The translations under genes and the position numbers were made by a program. This document shows positions 1 to 8,651 of a stretch of DNA of 28,749 nt, in pieces. Source of the stretch: CAYIHX01 sp964363305 (lineage in GTDB: Bacteria; Bdellovibrionota; UBA1018). Below the pieces are notes generated by a model. The model saw only the letters and a program-made list of their open reading frames with translations, had not been told where the DNA came from and ran no database searches. Numbering within the stretch: the stretch's first letter is position 1; the number at the start of each line of letters is the position of its first letter. Where the stretch lies: contig CAYIHX010000045.1 of assembly GCA_964363305.1 (NCBI GenBank), forward strand, positions 1 to 28,749. Direction: 5' to 3'.

Positions 1-38
1 GAAAACGGAAGATTACCAACATACAATTTCTTACCCAT
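1..38 (-). CDS. RRM-domain RNA-binding protein (5' end only)
   Basis: The first 13 codons of a minus-strand gene are present and the rest lies beyond the left edge. They read MGKKLYVGNLPFS. LYVGNLPF is the RNP-2 strand that opens an RNA recognition motif, so this is very likely a small single-RRM RNA-binding protein of the bacterial Rbp type. A strong Shine-Dalgarno (TTAGGAGGTT on the minus strand, 40-49) lies just upstream of the ATG. This is one of the clearest leadered starts in the window. Nothing can be said about the C-terminal part. Confidence 0.8.
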   Translation of the reverse strand, partial: MGKKLYVGNLPF

Positions 39-212
39 GAAACCTCCTAAAGGCTGGGAGCCACTCAAGAGGATATGGGCACCATCGCCCGCAGACTCGA
101 AAGAAGCAGAATAGAACTACTAACGAGCCTATAGTACCATAACCACGCAGAAACACAGGCCCGATTCACCGAGCCATCTCGACCACCTTCGATTTGAAGA
201 AATAAACACCCC

Positions 213-707
213 CTAATGAAGGCACGGGGTGGCCACGGGCGAAAAATCCTCCTCGAAGTCCTCCCTGCATGCATCGCGGGCGGAGACGATTTCGATGTCA
301 AAAACAAGATCCTGGCCAGCAAGCGGGTGATTAGCGTCAAGCACCAACGTATCGCCGATGATTTGCACCACTCTATAGATCTGCTGAGCGCCCTTCGGAC
401 CTGCCCGACTCACGATTTCGTTTCCAATCTCGAGGCGGTTGCCCATCAGCAGATCAGCCCTGGCGACATTTAAAACCAGGTCGGGATCATACAATCCATA
501 GGCCTCAGCCGCAGAAACCGTGAACAGGCGTCTTTCTCCATGTTGGACATTCTGAAGCCCCGCAACGAGACCTCGTAACCGCTGGCGGCCCTCGCAGCTG
601 GCCCCTTCTTCCAGTTGGTTGATGACATCCCGATTATACGAAGACCCGAGAACTTGCCCCAACTGGTTTTTCAATACGCAATGGAAAGATACGATCTGGG
701 CTTTCAT
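213..707 (-). CDS. slyD: SlyD-like FKBP-type peptidyl-prolyl isomerase
   Basis: The 164-residue product looks like a cytoplasmic SlyD-type prolyl cis-trans isomerase and chaperone. Visible family features are the FKBP segment AEAYGLYDPDLV (SlyD usually has AYGxYDPxLV), an inserted-flap region in the middle, and the closing strand LDANHPLAGQDLVFDIEIV, which matches the NHPLAGxxLxFxVxV signature. The tail is acidic and lacks the long His-rich metal-binding tail of E. coli SlyD. The ATG follows a GAAGGGAAG Shine-Dalgarno. The gene is divergent from xdhA across about 200 bases. It is probably monocistronic and unrelated to xanthine metabolism. Confidence 0.85.
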   Translation of the reverse strand: MKAQIVSFHCVLKNQLGQVLGSSYNRDVINQLEEGASCEGRQRLRGLVAGLQNVQHGERRLFTVSAAEAYGLYDPDLVLNVARADLLMGNRLEIGNEIVSRAGPKGAQQIYRVVQIIGDTLVLDANHPLAGQDLVFDIEIVSARDACREDFEEDFSPVATPCLH

Positions 708-868
708 AAAGACTTCCCTTCAGATGTATGTTTTTCGACTGGTGGTAAATTAAAGAAGAAACGGATCTAGCTTTCTCAGGGTAGCCCCCTGATCTCCAAT
801 CTGCAATGCGTCCCAAATGACACTGACAGTCAAGATAATGACCCCCAAGAACCTGAAGCACTTCACAA

Positions 869-897
869 TTGACCTTCCCACGCGCGGCCCTTAATTT
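869..897 (+). promoter_or_regulatory. Predicted promoter of the xdhABC operon
   Basis: TTGACC (869-874) is followed after exactly 17 bases by TAATTT (892-897). A start 7 bases past the -10 would fall on the A of the xdhA ATG at 904. There is no Shine-Dalgarno in front of that ATG and an in-frame TAA sits at 892-894, so no earlier start is possible. A leaderless message is the simplest reading. The -35 is a good match and the -10 is weak. Confidence 0.5.
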
Positions 898-903
898 CAC
901 GGC

Positions 904-2391
904 ATGCGCGATCACATCCTGCTCTACATCAACGGTCAGCGCTGCGAAGTACGGCTCCCGCTTGCCACGATGATGTTGGCTGATTTTCTCCGTTCGGAGC
1001 GAACCTTGACCGGTACCAAGATCGTCTGCGCCGAGGGCGACTGCGGTGCCTGCACGGTCCTGCGGTACTTTCCACTTCAGACGGGGGGGCGCAAAAAGGA
1101 CATCGTCTACGAACCCATCAACTCCTGCATTACCTTGGTCGCCCAGATGGATGGCTCCAGCCTCATCACGGTTGATGCCCTCGCCGCCGACCGGCCGGGT
1201 CATCGAAGCGAGCGGCTCTCCGGCGTTCAAGAGGCGATGGTTCAATGCAACGGCAGCCAATGCGGCTTCTGCACCCCAGGCTTCGTGATGGCCCTCACCG
1301 GACTTGCGGAAAAAAAGTACGCTTCCAAAATCGCGCCATCGCCCCACGAAACAAAGAATGCGATGACCGGCAACCTCTGCCGATGCACGGGCTACGAGCC
1401 CATACTGAACGCAGCCCAAGCGATTGACCTGTCCAAACACGACCCGCTTAGAAACCGTTTCTTCTCAAACGAGCAGTCGGAAGAACTCAGAAAAGCGCTC
1501 AAGACCCCCATTGCCCTGCAATCGAACGGTCTCGCTTTCCACGCGCCTCGCGATCTTAAAAAAGCAGCCCTCTTGTTGAGCAAAGACAAGACCGCGCGCA
1601 TCTTCTCCGGCGGCACGGATCTCGGCGTTCAGATCAACAAGGGAAAACTACAACTCCCGACCCTGGTCAGCCTCCACCTCATCGACGCGCTCTACTCGAT
1701 CTGCACGGTGCCGTCGTCCGGAAGGATCCGGGTCGGCGCCCGCGCGACGCTCGCGAAAGTTCGGCGAGAACTGAAAAACAAGGTCCCCGAGTTCGCGAGG
1801 CTCCTCGACCTGTTTGCCTCGCCTCAAATCAAGAATGTCGCAACCCTCGTCGGCAATCTCGCCAACGGATCGCCGATCGGAGATACCCTCCCGTTCTTGC
1901 TCGTCGCGGGAACCAGAATTGATGTCGTCGGTCCGGAAGGCAAGCGCGTGATCGCGATCGAAGACCTTTTTACCGGCTATCGAAAGCTGTCGCTCAAAAG
2001 GGGTGAATTCATCTCGGCCATTGATTTTGAAATTCCAAAAAAATCTGAAATTTTGCGTCTTTACAAAGTCTCCCAAAGAAAAGACTTAGATATCTCAGCC
2101 ATCAGCGTCGCTCTAAGAATCGCTCGCGACCCGAGAACAAAAAAGATTCAAACCGCGCGCGTTGCTTTCGGAGGAGTCAGCGCAACTCCCGTACGCCTAC
2201 CCCGGACTGAAAAGTGGCTAGAGGGTCAACGCTATTCGGACCTCATAACCGATGAGGTCATTCAAAGAATCCAACAAGAGATCACGCCCATCGGTGACCT
2301 CCGAGGCAGCGCGGCCTTTCGACGCGTGCTCACTCAAAATCTCGTGCAGCTTTTTCTGGCCGATCTCAAACAACCCGGCGCCACATCATGA
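904..2391 (+). CDS. xdhA: Xanthine dehydrogenase, FeS/FAD subunit XdhA
   Basis: The 495-residue electron-transfer subunit of a molybdenum xanthine dehydrogenase passes electrons from the Mo site through two [2Fe-2S] clusters to FAD and then NAD+. The plant-ferredoxin cluster ligands are C42, C47, C50 and C75. The second, helical cluster has C120-x2-C123 and C159-x-C161 (CGFCTPG and NLCRCTGY). A PCMH-type FAD domain follows, with the FAD loop SGGTDLG near residue 235, and then a CO-dehydrogenase flavoprotein C-terminal domain. Length and domain order are normal for bacterial XdhA. No in-frame start lies upstream because of the stop at 892. The stop overlaps the xdhB start (ATGA), so the two subunits are translationally coupled. 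It is cytoplasmic, acting in purine catabolism (hypoxanthine to xanthine to urate). Confidence 0.95.
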   Translation: MRDHILLYINGQRCEVRLPLATMMLADFLRSERTLTGTKIVCAEGDCGACTVLRYFPLQTGGRKKDIVYEPINSCITLVAQMDGSSLITVDALAADRPGHRSERLSGVQEAMVQCNGSQCGFCTPGFVMALTGLAEKKYASKIAPSPHETKNAMTGNLCRCTGYEPILNAAQAIDLSKHDPLRNRFFSNEQSEELRKALKTPIALQSNGLAFHAPRDLKKAALLLSKDKTARIFSGGTDLGVQINKGKLQLPTLVSLHLIDALYSICTVPSSGRIRVGARATLAKVRRELKNKVPEFARLLDLFASPQIKNVATLVGNLANGSPIGDTLPFLLVAGTRIDVVGPEGKRVIAIEDLFTGYRKLSLKRGEFISAIDFEIPKKSEILRLYKVSQRKDLDISAISVALRIARDPRTKKIQTARVAFGGVSATPVRLPRTEKWLEGQRYSDLITDEVIQRIQQEITPIGDLRGSAAFRRVLTQNLVQLFLADLKQPGATS

Positions 2392-4796
2392 GCCTACCCC
2401 ATGACGCCGCTCATACTCATGTCACGGGAGAAAGCGAATACATCGACGATCGCCCCCTTCAAAAAGGGGAGCTTCATGTCGGAGTCTTCTACAGCTCGGA
2501 AGGTCACGCGCGCATCAAGAAGCTCGATCTCTCGGCCGCGCTTGCCTACCCCGGCGTGGTCGCGATCTACACCGCCCGAGATCTTCACCACAACCGTTGG
2601 GGCACCATCTTTCAGGACCAGCCCTTACTCGCCGAAGAAGAAGTACAATTCGCGGGCGAACCTATCGCCATCATCGCAGCTCAAGAAAAGTGGGCACTCT
2701 ACGAGGCGCGCAAAAAAATAAAAATCCAATATGAGCTTCTGCCCCCCATCCTCAGCATTGGCGAAGCGATAGAGAAAAAATCTTTCATCGGGGAGAACCG
2801 AAGAATCGAGCGCGGCGACGTGAAGCAGGCGCTCGCCCAGGCCCCGCACCGCCTCAAAGGGAAAACCATCATTCACGGCGCGGATCACTTCTATCTCGAA
2901 AGCCAGGCCTCGGTGGCCTATCCGCGAGACGACGGCACCCTTGAAGTCCACTCCTCTTCACAGCACCCGACCGAAACCCAACATGTCGTCGCCCACGCTC
3001 TCGGCCTGCCCGCGATGGACGTCACCTGCATCGTCAAACGGATGGGCGGCGGCTTCGGCGGGAAGGAATCGCAGGCCGCCCCCTTTGCCGCGTTTGCGGC
3101 ATTGGTCGCCCATCGCCTCAAACGCCCCGCCCGCATCATCTTAACCAAAGATGATGACATGATCATGACGGGCAAACGCAACCCGTTTGAGAATGACTAC
3201 GAAGTGGGTTTTGACGACGACGGAAAAATCCATGCCCTGCGCGTATCGCTCCATTCGGACGGCGGCGCCTACGCCGATCTTTCGACTTCGATCATGGAGC
3301 GCGCAATGCTCCACTGCGACAACGCTTACTTCATTCCACACGTCAGTATTACGGGCCAAGTCTGCCGCACCCACTTTCACCCACACACCGCCTTCCGGGG
3401 CTTCGGCGGCCCCAAAGGGATCGCGACGATTGAGCAAATCATTGAAGAGATCGCGCACACTCTTAAGAAAGACGCGCTCGATATCAGAAAGCTGAATTGC
3501 TACCGCGACCAGGATGGCCGCAACGTCACCCACTACAACCAAATCGTCGAAAACAACTGCCTCCCCGAGTTGTTTGACAGCCTCGAAACCAGCTCAGATT
3601 ACCGCAGTCGACGCCAAGAAATTGAATCCCACAACCAGGAGGCTCTCAAACATTCGAGGCCGAAAACCTTGCGTGGCCTCTCCCTCACCGCCGTGAAATT
3701 TGGAATTTCGTTCACCACCCGGTTTTTAAATCAGGGCAACGCCTTGGTCATCATTCATAAAGATGGAAGCTTGCAGGTTTCGACAGGCGCGACTGAGATG
3801 GGCCAAGGCGTCAACGCCCGAATCGCGCAACTCGTCGCCGAAGAGCTCGGACTACCGCGATCGCACGTTCGCATGATGCCCACGTCGACTGATAAAAACG
3901 CGAATACCTCGCCCACGGCCGCCTCCAGCGGGACTGACATCAACGGCTCGGCGGCCGTACTTGCAGCACGCACGATCAAAATTCGCCTCTGTAAGGTGGC
4001 GACTCGCCTGCTAGAAATCTCCGAAGACCGCTGGGCGAAAAAAACAGCGGGGCTCGGGACAGAACCTGAAATCGAACTCAAGCCCGTCGCCCCCCTGCTC
4101 GACCCGAACGCCCGTCCAGATTTTTCGGACATCGAATTCGAAGGTGGCTTTGTTTTTCACCGAACTGATCCCCGGAGGAAGATTTCATTTTCCGAGCTGG
4201 TCCATGAAGCCTACTTGAACCGCATCTCCCTGAGCGAGTACTCTCACTATCGAATTCCCGACCTCACCTTCAACAAACTCAAAGGCGAAGGCCGCGCATT
4301 CATGTATTTCACCCAAGGGGTGGCAGCAAGCGAGGTCGCGCTCTCCCTCGTGACCGGCGAGGCCAAAGTCCTGCGAACTGATATCCTGATGGATCTCGGG
4401 CGTCCCATCAATCCCGGCCTCGACGAGGGCCAAGTGACCGGTGCCTTCGTCCAGGGGATGGGCTGGGTCACTACCGAAAATCTCTTTTACGCCAAAAAAA
4501 CAGGACTCCTGCTCTCGCACTCCCCGAGCACCTACAAAATACCCAATATTCAAGACACACCTCGCATCTTCAACGTCGCGTTGCTAGCGAATGACAGAAA
4601 TTATGCAAACATCAGAGGGACGAAAGCCGTTGGCGAACCCCCTCTTTTGCTGGCGCTCTCGGTCTGGACCGCCATTCAGGATGCGCTCAAAGGCTTGCCG
4701 CCGTATCGGGCTGCTTTTCCACGCTTGCAGATTCCGGCCACGCAAGAAGTGATTCTGCGCGCGATGATGCCGGAGGAGTTTTCAAAATGGGAATAG
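2388..4796 (+). CDS. xdhB: Xanthine dehydrogenase, molybdopterin-binding subunit XdhB
   Basis: The 802-residue catalytic subunit hydroxylates purines at the molybdenum cofactor. Signature segments in order are GGGFGGKES (about residue 220; its Glu is the purine-contacting acid), FRGFGGPKG (about 336; its Arg is the substrate-binding residue in xanthine dehydrogenases), GATEMGQG with SPTAASSGTDINGSA (moco contacts), and GTKAVGEPP (about 744; its Glu is the general base). All residues expected for true xanthine dehydrogenase, as opposed to CO or aldehyde dehydrogenases, are present. The gene starts inside the xdhA stop and runs 10 bases into xdhC, so the three genes form one operon. Confidence 0.95.
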   Translation: MSLPHDAAHTHVTGESEYIDDRPLQKGELHVGVFYSSEGHARIKKLDLSAALAYPGVVAIYTARDLHHNRWGTIFQDQPLLAEEEVQFAGEPIAIIAAQEKWALYEARKKIKIQYELLPPILSIGEAIEKKSFIGENRRIERGDVKQALAQAPHRLKGKTIIHGADHFYLESQASVAYPRDDGTLEVHSSSQHPTETQHVVAHALGLPAMDVTCIVKRMGGGFGGKESQAAPFAAFAALVAHRLKRPARIILTKDDDMIMTGKRNPFENDYEVGFDDDGKIHALRVSLHSDGGAYADLSTSIMERAMLHCDNAYFIPHVSITGQVCRTHFHPHTAFRGFGGPKGIATIEQIIEEIAHTLKKDALDIRKLNCYRDQDGRNVTHYNQIVENNCLPELFDSLETSSDYRSRRQEIESHNQEALKHSRPKTLRGLSLTAVKFGISFTTRFLNQGNALVIIHKDGSLQVSTGATEMGQGVNARIAQLVAEELGLPRSHVRMMPTSTDKNANTSPTAASSGTDINGSAAVLAARTIKIRLCKVATRLLEISEDRWAKKTAGLGTEPEIELKPVAPLLDPNARPDFSDIEFEGGFVFHRTDPRRKISFSELVHEAYLNRISLSEYSHYRIPDLTFNKLKGEGRAFMYFTQGVAASEVALSLVTGEAKVLRTDILMDLGRPINPGLDEGQVTGAFVQGMGWVTTENLFYAKKTGLLLSHSPSTYKIPNIQDTPRIFNVALLANDRNYANIRGTKAVGEPPLLLALSVWTAIQDALKGLPPYRAAFPRLQIPATQEVILRAMMPEEFSKWE

Positions 4797-5647
4797 CCTC
4801 GAGCGATTTCCTGCAAACCGCCCACGAGCTGAGCCTGACCCTCCAACCGTTCGTGGTCGTCACGCTGACCGGCACCCGCGGGCATGCGCCCCAAGACCCA
4901 GGCGCCAAGGTGATCGTCACGAAGGAGGGGCTGTTTTGGGGCACCGTGGGAGGCGGCAAAGTGGAGGCCAAAGTCATCGCCCATGCTCAATCGCTCCTTC
5001 AAAGAGACGCCGCGGCTCCGGCGATTGAGTTCGTGACCTGGAACCTGCAGCGCGACGTCGGCATGACGTGTGGCGGCGAGGTCTCTTACCTGTTCGAACT
5101 TTATCGAACGACGTCCTGGAATATCGCCGTTTTCGGCGCGGGCCACGTCGCGCAGGCTTTGGTGCAAGCCCTTTTGCCTCTTCGGTGCCGGGTGACCTGC
5201 GTCGACCCCAGGGAAGAATGGCTCGCGAAACTTCCGAAACATAAGAAACTGGAAACCCGCCTGACATCCGACATGCCCGGCCTGGTTGCTCGCTTTTCGA
5301 AGGACACTTTCTTCGTCGTGATGACCCAGGGTCACGCCACGGACGTCCCCCTCTTGAAAGAAATTTTTAAAAATTTTGGCGACGCGCCCTATATCGGTTG
5401 CATGGGCAGCGCCATCAAGGCGAAGAAGATGCGAATCGAGCTCGCCGCCGCCGAGATACCCACCGCACAGCTCGAGCGCTTCCATTCGCCTATCGGTTAC
5501 CCGATCGGTGAAAACGATCCCCCGGAGATTGCAGCAAGCGTCGTCGCGCAGCTTTTAGAGGTGCGCGACCGGTGGCGCGAAAATCATTTCAAAGATGCAA
5601 GCACGGCACCCAATACAGTCAACACGGCGCCGCCCATTCGGAGATAA
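4787..5647 (+). CDS. xdhC: Xanthine dehydrogenase maturation factor XdhC
   Basis: The 286-residue XdhC/CoxI-family protein binds molybdenum cofactor, helps sulfurate it and inserts it into XdhB. The N-terminal XdhC domain shows GHAPQDPGAKVIV and GTVGGGKVE. The C-terminal part is a Rossmann domain with VFGAGHVAQAL (about residue 115) and the typical ending YIGCMGS, then PIGYPIGENDPPEIA-SVVAQLL. The start overlaps the last 10 bases of xdhB, so coupling is likely. Its last 64 bases overlap the 3' end of a convergent membrane-protein gene. No other moco genes are nearby. Confidence 0.93.
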   Translation: MGIASSDFLQTAHELSLTLQPFVVVTLTGTRGHAPQDPGAKVIVTKEGLFWGTVGGGKVEAKVIAHAQSLLQRDAAAPAIEFVTWNLQRDVGMTCGGEVSYLFELYRTTSWNIAVFGAGHVAQALVQALLPLRCRVTCVDPREEWLAKLPKHKKLETRLTSDMPGLVARFSKDTFFVVMTQGHATDVPLLKEIFKNFGDAPYIGCMGSAIKAKKMRIELAAAEIPTAQLERFHSPIGYPIGENDPPEIAASVVAQLLEVRDRWRENHFKDASTAPNTVNTAPPIRR

Positions 5648-6030
5648 GAAAGCGCCAGGCCTTCAACAGCCACATCCCAAATCATGCTCATGACCACTTG
5701 CGAAGCGATGATGACCACGAAGGTCTTGAGCGCACCCCATTGCGAAATCGACCAGGGAATCCCGAAGACGAGCGCCAACCCCATTAAGCCCGGCAACACG
5801 AACCAGGGCCGCCAGACGCCCCAGTCCCATTTGATGCGAAGGGATTCGGGCAGGCGATCCCCCAGATAGTAAAAGAGGGCGAAAAAAAGGCTAGCACTCG
5901 AGAGCAACACCAAGCCGTTGAATAAAACGGCTGTCGGCAAACTCCAGTACTGCACAATGCGGCGGTTCAACCCGCCCTGAAGCACTGAGCAAAAGCCGAA
6001 AAGCACCGGGAACAGCAAAAACAGATACAT
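5584..6030 (-). CDS. DMT-superfamily (YdcZ/DUF606-like) membrane protein
   Basis: A small hydrophobic protein (148 residues from the chosen start) has about five membrane segments and begins MYLFLLFPVLFGFCSVLQGGLN. The opening xxxxGxxxxxQxxxN, the motif WxVFLPGLMG-like stretch and the closing LGAVLASL fit the DUF606/YdcZ branch of drug/metabolite transporters. The substrate is unknown. The ATG at 6030 is preferred because GAAGGGA lies just upstream; longer readings begin at a TTG (6102) or ATG (6075) without such a site. It lies immediately downstream of the exported-protein gene on the same strand and ends inside xdhC in tail-to-tail overlap. Confidence 0.7.
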   Translation of the reverse strand: MYLFLLFPVLFGFCSVLQGGLNRRIVQYWSLPTAVLFNGLVLLSSASLFFALFYYLGDRLPESLRIKWDWGVWRPWFVLPGLMGLALVFGIPWSISQWGALKTFVVIIASQVVMSMIWDVAVEGLALSYLRMGGAVLTVLGAVLASLK

Positions 6031-6108
6031 AAAAATCCCTTCGGTCAATGGTCGGCGCCTAATACCCTTGGTCATGACCGGCCCCAGGATTTTCCACCAC
6101 AAAAATCT

Positions 6109-6666
6109 TCATCTTTTTTGATCAAGCAGCGTTACGATCTTCTTCTCGATAGACGGAAAATGCGCAGCTCCGCAATCTCCATGGGAAACAAACACCACCT
6201 CGTAACCCGAGGGCGACTGGGCTCTCAGGCCGAGCACGAAAGCGTCATCATTCGACTCCTCATCGACGCCCGCAATCTTCTCAAGCGCTGTTCGTCCTTC
6301 GTTCAAGATCAAATACCGATCTCTCCGCGCGTCAGGAACCGAGGCTCGAATGCCGTTTTTTATGAGGCCTTTGATGAAGAACGGCGCACCCTGGAGAATC
6401 GCAGCCGAGTAACCACGTCCAGAAAACCTTTGCTCCAGTTTTTCTGAGCAAATCGAAGTCGCTTTTTGCGAATCCTTCGTGAAGCCAACGACGATCCAAA
6501 TGACGCTATGATGAAATTCGCCCGGAAGCTGAACGCTCCTTCCAAGCAGGGTTTCAGCCTCTAAAGCCGGAAATGGAACAGGAAGCTCCGCAGCGATGGC
6601 ACCCGAGATCGGGGCTCGAAAAAAAACGAGAAGGAACCAGAAGATCAAGACTCTCCTCCCAGCCAT
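6109..6666 (-). CDS. Exported protein, possibly thioredoxin-fold
   Basis: The family is not firmly recognised. From the ATG at 6666 (185 residues) the protein opens with a typical signal peptide: basic MAGRRV, a hydrophobic core, and an A-I-A-A cleavage site before ELP. A GTG at 6714 would add 16 residues. The mature part reads FPALEAETLLGRSVQLPG, then a hydrophobic strand VIWIVVGFTKDSQ. That layout resembles AhpC/TSA or ATP10-like thioredoxin folds (a 'layout then chain-release' sequence), but no CxxC is seen at the expected place. It is therefore probably a non-redox or degenerate member. It shares an operon with the DMT-like gene about 80 bases downstream. Confidence 0.55.
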   Translation of the reverse strand: MAGRRVLIFWFLLVFFRAPISGAIAAELPVPFPALEAETLLGRSVQLPGEFHHSVIWIVVGFTKDSQKATSICSEKLEQRFSGRGYSAAILQGAPFFIKGLIKNGIRASVPDARRDRYLILNEGRTALEKIAGVDEESNDDAFVLGLRAQSPSGYEVVFVSHGDCGAAHFPSIEKKIVTLLDQKR

Positions 6667-6714
6667 CCTCGAGACTCTAGCCGATTGATACGCACGTCGC
6701 CCGGCTCCCGACAC

Positions 6715-7054
6715 TCTACCACTCGACTATCTTGCGATAGAATGGAGAGGTTGGCAATTCGGGCGGACGTGCCATCATACCCTGGAAACCTCACTTCCTC
6801 TCTACCCTAGATATCCGGCCGACCAACTCGCTCGAGTTTTCGTGCGTCATGAAGTGAGCACTCACTGACCTATGGTGATCCACTGTGTTGAAACATATAA
6901 CTTTTCTAAAATATGTTTAAGTCTCATAAAGCCGCCCCATTTGCTTTTAACCTCGCACCCTGCATGATCCTCCGCCTACGAAGCCGACACTAAAACACCC
7001 TACATCGGGCTTTCTGTGTTCAAATCTGGATAATTGACCTATAAAAATAATGGT
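6715..7054. other. Intergenic region with two inverted repeats
   Basis: No gene is seen in these 340 bases between divergent genes. Two operator-like dyads are present: AGTGAG-CA-CTCACT (6853-6866) and AAACATAT (6891-6898) paired with ATATGTTT (6911-6918) across 12 bases. The second lies in an AT-rich patch about 140 bases before the response regulator start. They could be binding sites controlling that gene or the divergent exported-protein gene. No T-tract follows either one, so they are not terminators. Confidence 0.4.
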
Positions 7055-7774
7055 ATGTTTCGAATCCTGTGCGTTGAAGACGCTAGCGAAATGGTAGAGA
7101 TCCTCACCACTACTTTGGAAAATCATCAGCTGACATTTGCGAGTACCGTGAAGGATGCGCTTCGCCTCCTCGACTCAATGTCTTTTTCTCTGATGCTCCT
7201 AGATGTTGCCCTTCCAGACGGAAGCGGCTTTGAAATCCTCGCCCATCTCCAGGGAACGCAAAAGAGCATTCCGGTCATCTGCCTGACCGGGAAGAAAGAC
7301 TTCGGAAGTAAAGTTTCCGCATTTTCTTTGGGCGCAGACGATTTCATCCAGAAGCCGTTTGACCCGAGAGAACTCAAGCTCCGAGTCGATGCAAAACTGC
7401 GCAAGACAGAGGGAAGTAAACAAGCACAAGACTTCCTTCGAATCGGAGATCTCATTTCTTCCGCGGAGGAACAAAGACTTCGACGAAGCTCGGACGACAG
7501 ATGTATTGACTTAACGACATATGAATTTCGTATATTTCATCTACTGGCACGAACTCCCAACAAAGTTTTTAAGCGTGATGAAATTTTGAGTCGCATTTGG
7601 ACAGACTCACTTTCTGTTTCCGATAGGACGATAGATGTTCACATCTCCAATTTGAGACGAAAACTACAAGGTACCCAAGTAACAGTTGAGACTGTCATTG
7701 GAACCGGATACCGAATTTCAATTGCGTACAGGGAAGCGGCATTGAGAGACCTTCATACCGAATTAAGACCCTAG
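7055..7774 (+). CDS. OmpR/PhoB-family response regulator (orphan)
   Basis: The 239-residue two-domain regulator starts from the ATG at 7055. The receiver domain shows the acidic pair E8-D9, phosphoacceptor D50 in LMLLDVALPDGSG, the conserved Thr in CLTGK and Lys in IQKPFDP. The C-terminal winged helix is of the OmpR type (LTTYEFRIFHLLARTPNKVFKRDEIL ... DRTIDVHISNLRRKL ... GTGYRI). No histidine kinase gene is adjacent, so the partner is elsewhere. A TTG at 7034 could extend it by seven residues but lies in a promoter-like stretch (GATAAT 7029-7034, TATAAA 7040-7045). No Shine-Dalgarno is seen before the ATG. Confidence 0.88.
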   Translation: MFRILCVEDASEMVEILTTTLENHQLTFASTVKDALRLLDSMSFSLMLLDVALPDGSGFEILAHLQGTQKSIPVICLTGKKDFGSKVSAFSLGADDFIQKPFDPRELKLRVDAKLRKTEGSKQAQDFLRIGDLISSAEEQRLRRSSDDRCIDLTTYEFRIFHLLARTPNKVFKRDEILSRIWTDSLSVSDRTIDVHISNLRRKLQGTQVTVETVIGTGYRISIAYREAALRDLHTELRP

Positions 7775-8032
7775 CCGGAATGCAAGACGACTCCTCGGGT
7801 CCGCCCACCGTGGGCATCGAGAGTCGATTCCGCCTACGCCAAGAAAATAGACAAAAACCCCCAATGCATCGCGCTGGCAATGTTTCTTTTACTAGGTACT
7901 GCGGGGGCGTCTCACATTAAGAAATCTTAATATCAATCAGAAATGGAGCACAAACCGTACTGCCAATCTGATCGCAGGAAAAGATGATGAAAATTCAGGA
8001 TAAAAAACAGCCATACATGGGGGTAAAATTGC

Positions 8033-8614
8033 ATGTCTAAAGCTATTCGAATATTTCTATGCCTGACTGTAATGATGATTGCAGCACCATTCATTCTGGT
8101 AGGGGCATGGTTCACAGTGATCCTGACACCGATCATCCTTGCGCTTTCACTCCTTCCATTTTTTCCGGCTCTTCTGAGCCTTGGATTTTCGCACATTAGA
8201 CAGAGGTCTTACAGTCGACTATCCGCTCTAAATAACGTCCTAATCGTGGATGACGACGAAGTATCTGTCCTCCCCCTGCTTGAAATCCTCAATACAATGG
8301 GTTCATCCGTAAATTTCGTAAATAGTGGACGGGAGATGATCGAATCCCTCGCTGAAAAAAAATACGACATGATATTTCTCGACAGCTCGATGCCAGAGAT
8401 GTCCGGAGAGGAAGCACTCATGGAGGCCGACCGCGAAAAATCAAATCCGGACGACACTCGGTCCAACGTTATTTTTTTTACAGCAACTAAGAATATCCAA
8501 ATTCCAACAAATCTGACGAACTTTCGGGTGGTGGATATTTGGAGTAAACTTGATCCGAACGTGCTTGCAAATAAGATAAACGGAGCCTTCACCAACACCT
8601 ATTTAATGACCTGA
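8033..8614 (+). CDS. Membrane-tethered stand-alone receiver-domain protein
   Basis: The 193-residue protein has two parts. Residues about 5-52 are almost entirely hydrophobic and should form one or two membrane helices, ending in basic HIRQR. Residues about 68-190 are a CheY-like receiver with acidic D73-D74-D75, phosphoacceptor D117 in IFLDSSMPEMSG, T150 and K172 (SKL rather than the usual KP). All phosphotransfer residues are therefore present. No output domain follows. Receivers are normally soluble, so anchoring a lone one is unusual; it may act as a local phosphate sink or a docking signal. It lies about 260 bases after the OmpR-type regulator on the same strand and may belong to the same pathway (inference). 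Confidence 0.75.
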   Translation: MSKAIRIFLCLTVMMIAAPFILVGAWFTVILTPIILALSLLPFFPALLSLGFSHIRQRSYSRLSALNNVLIVDDDEVSVLPLLEILNTMGSSVNFVNSGREMIESLAEKKYDMIFLDSSMPEMSGEEALMEADREKSNPDDTRSNVIFFTATKNIQIPTNLTNFRVVDIWSKLDPNVLANKINGAFTNTYLMT

Positions 8615-8651
8615 AATCATTTTTTTTGAAATCGGCGGCCTACTTCCCAGG

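Noticed and set aside
634..1440. A 268-codon minus-strand frame across the slyD-xdhA gap
   Set aside because: It is antisense to the cysteine-motif region of xdhA and has no recognisable domain.
7803..7815. GCCCAC-C-GTGGGC palindrome after the response regulator gene
   Set aside because: A short GC-rich palindrome without a T-tract; it is easily due to chance.
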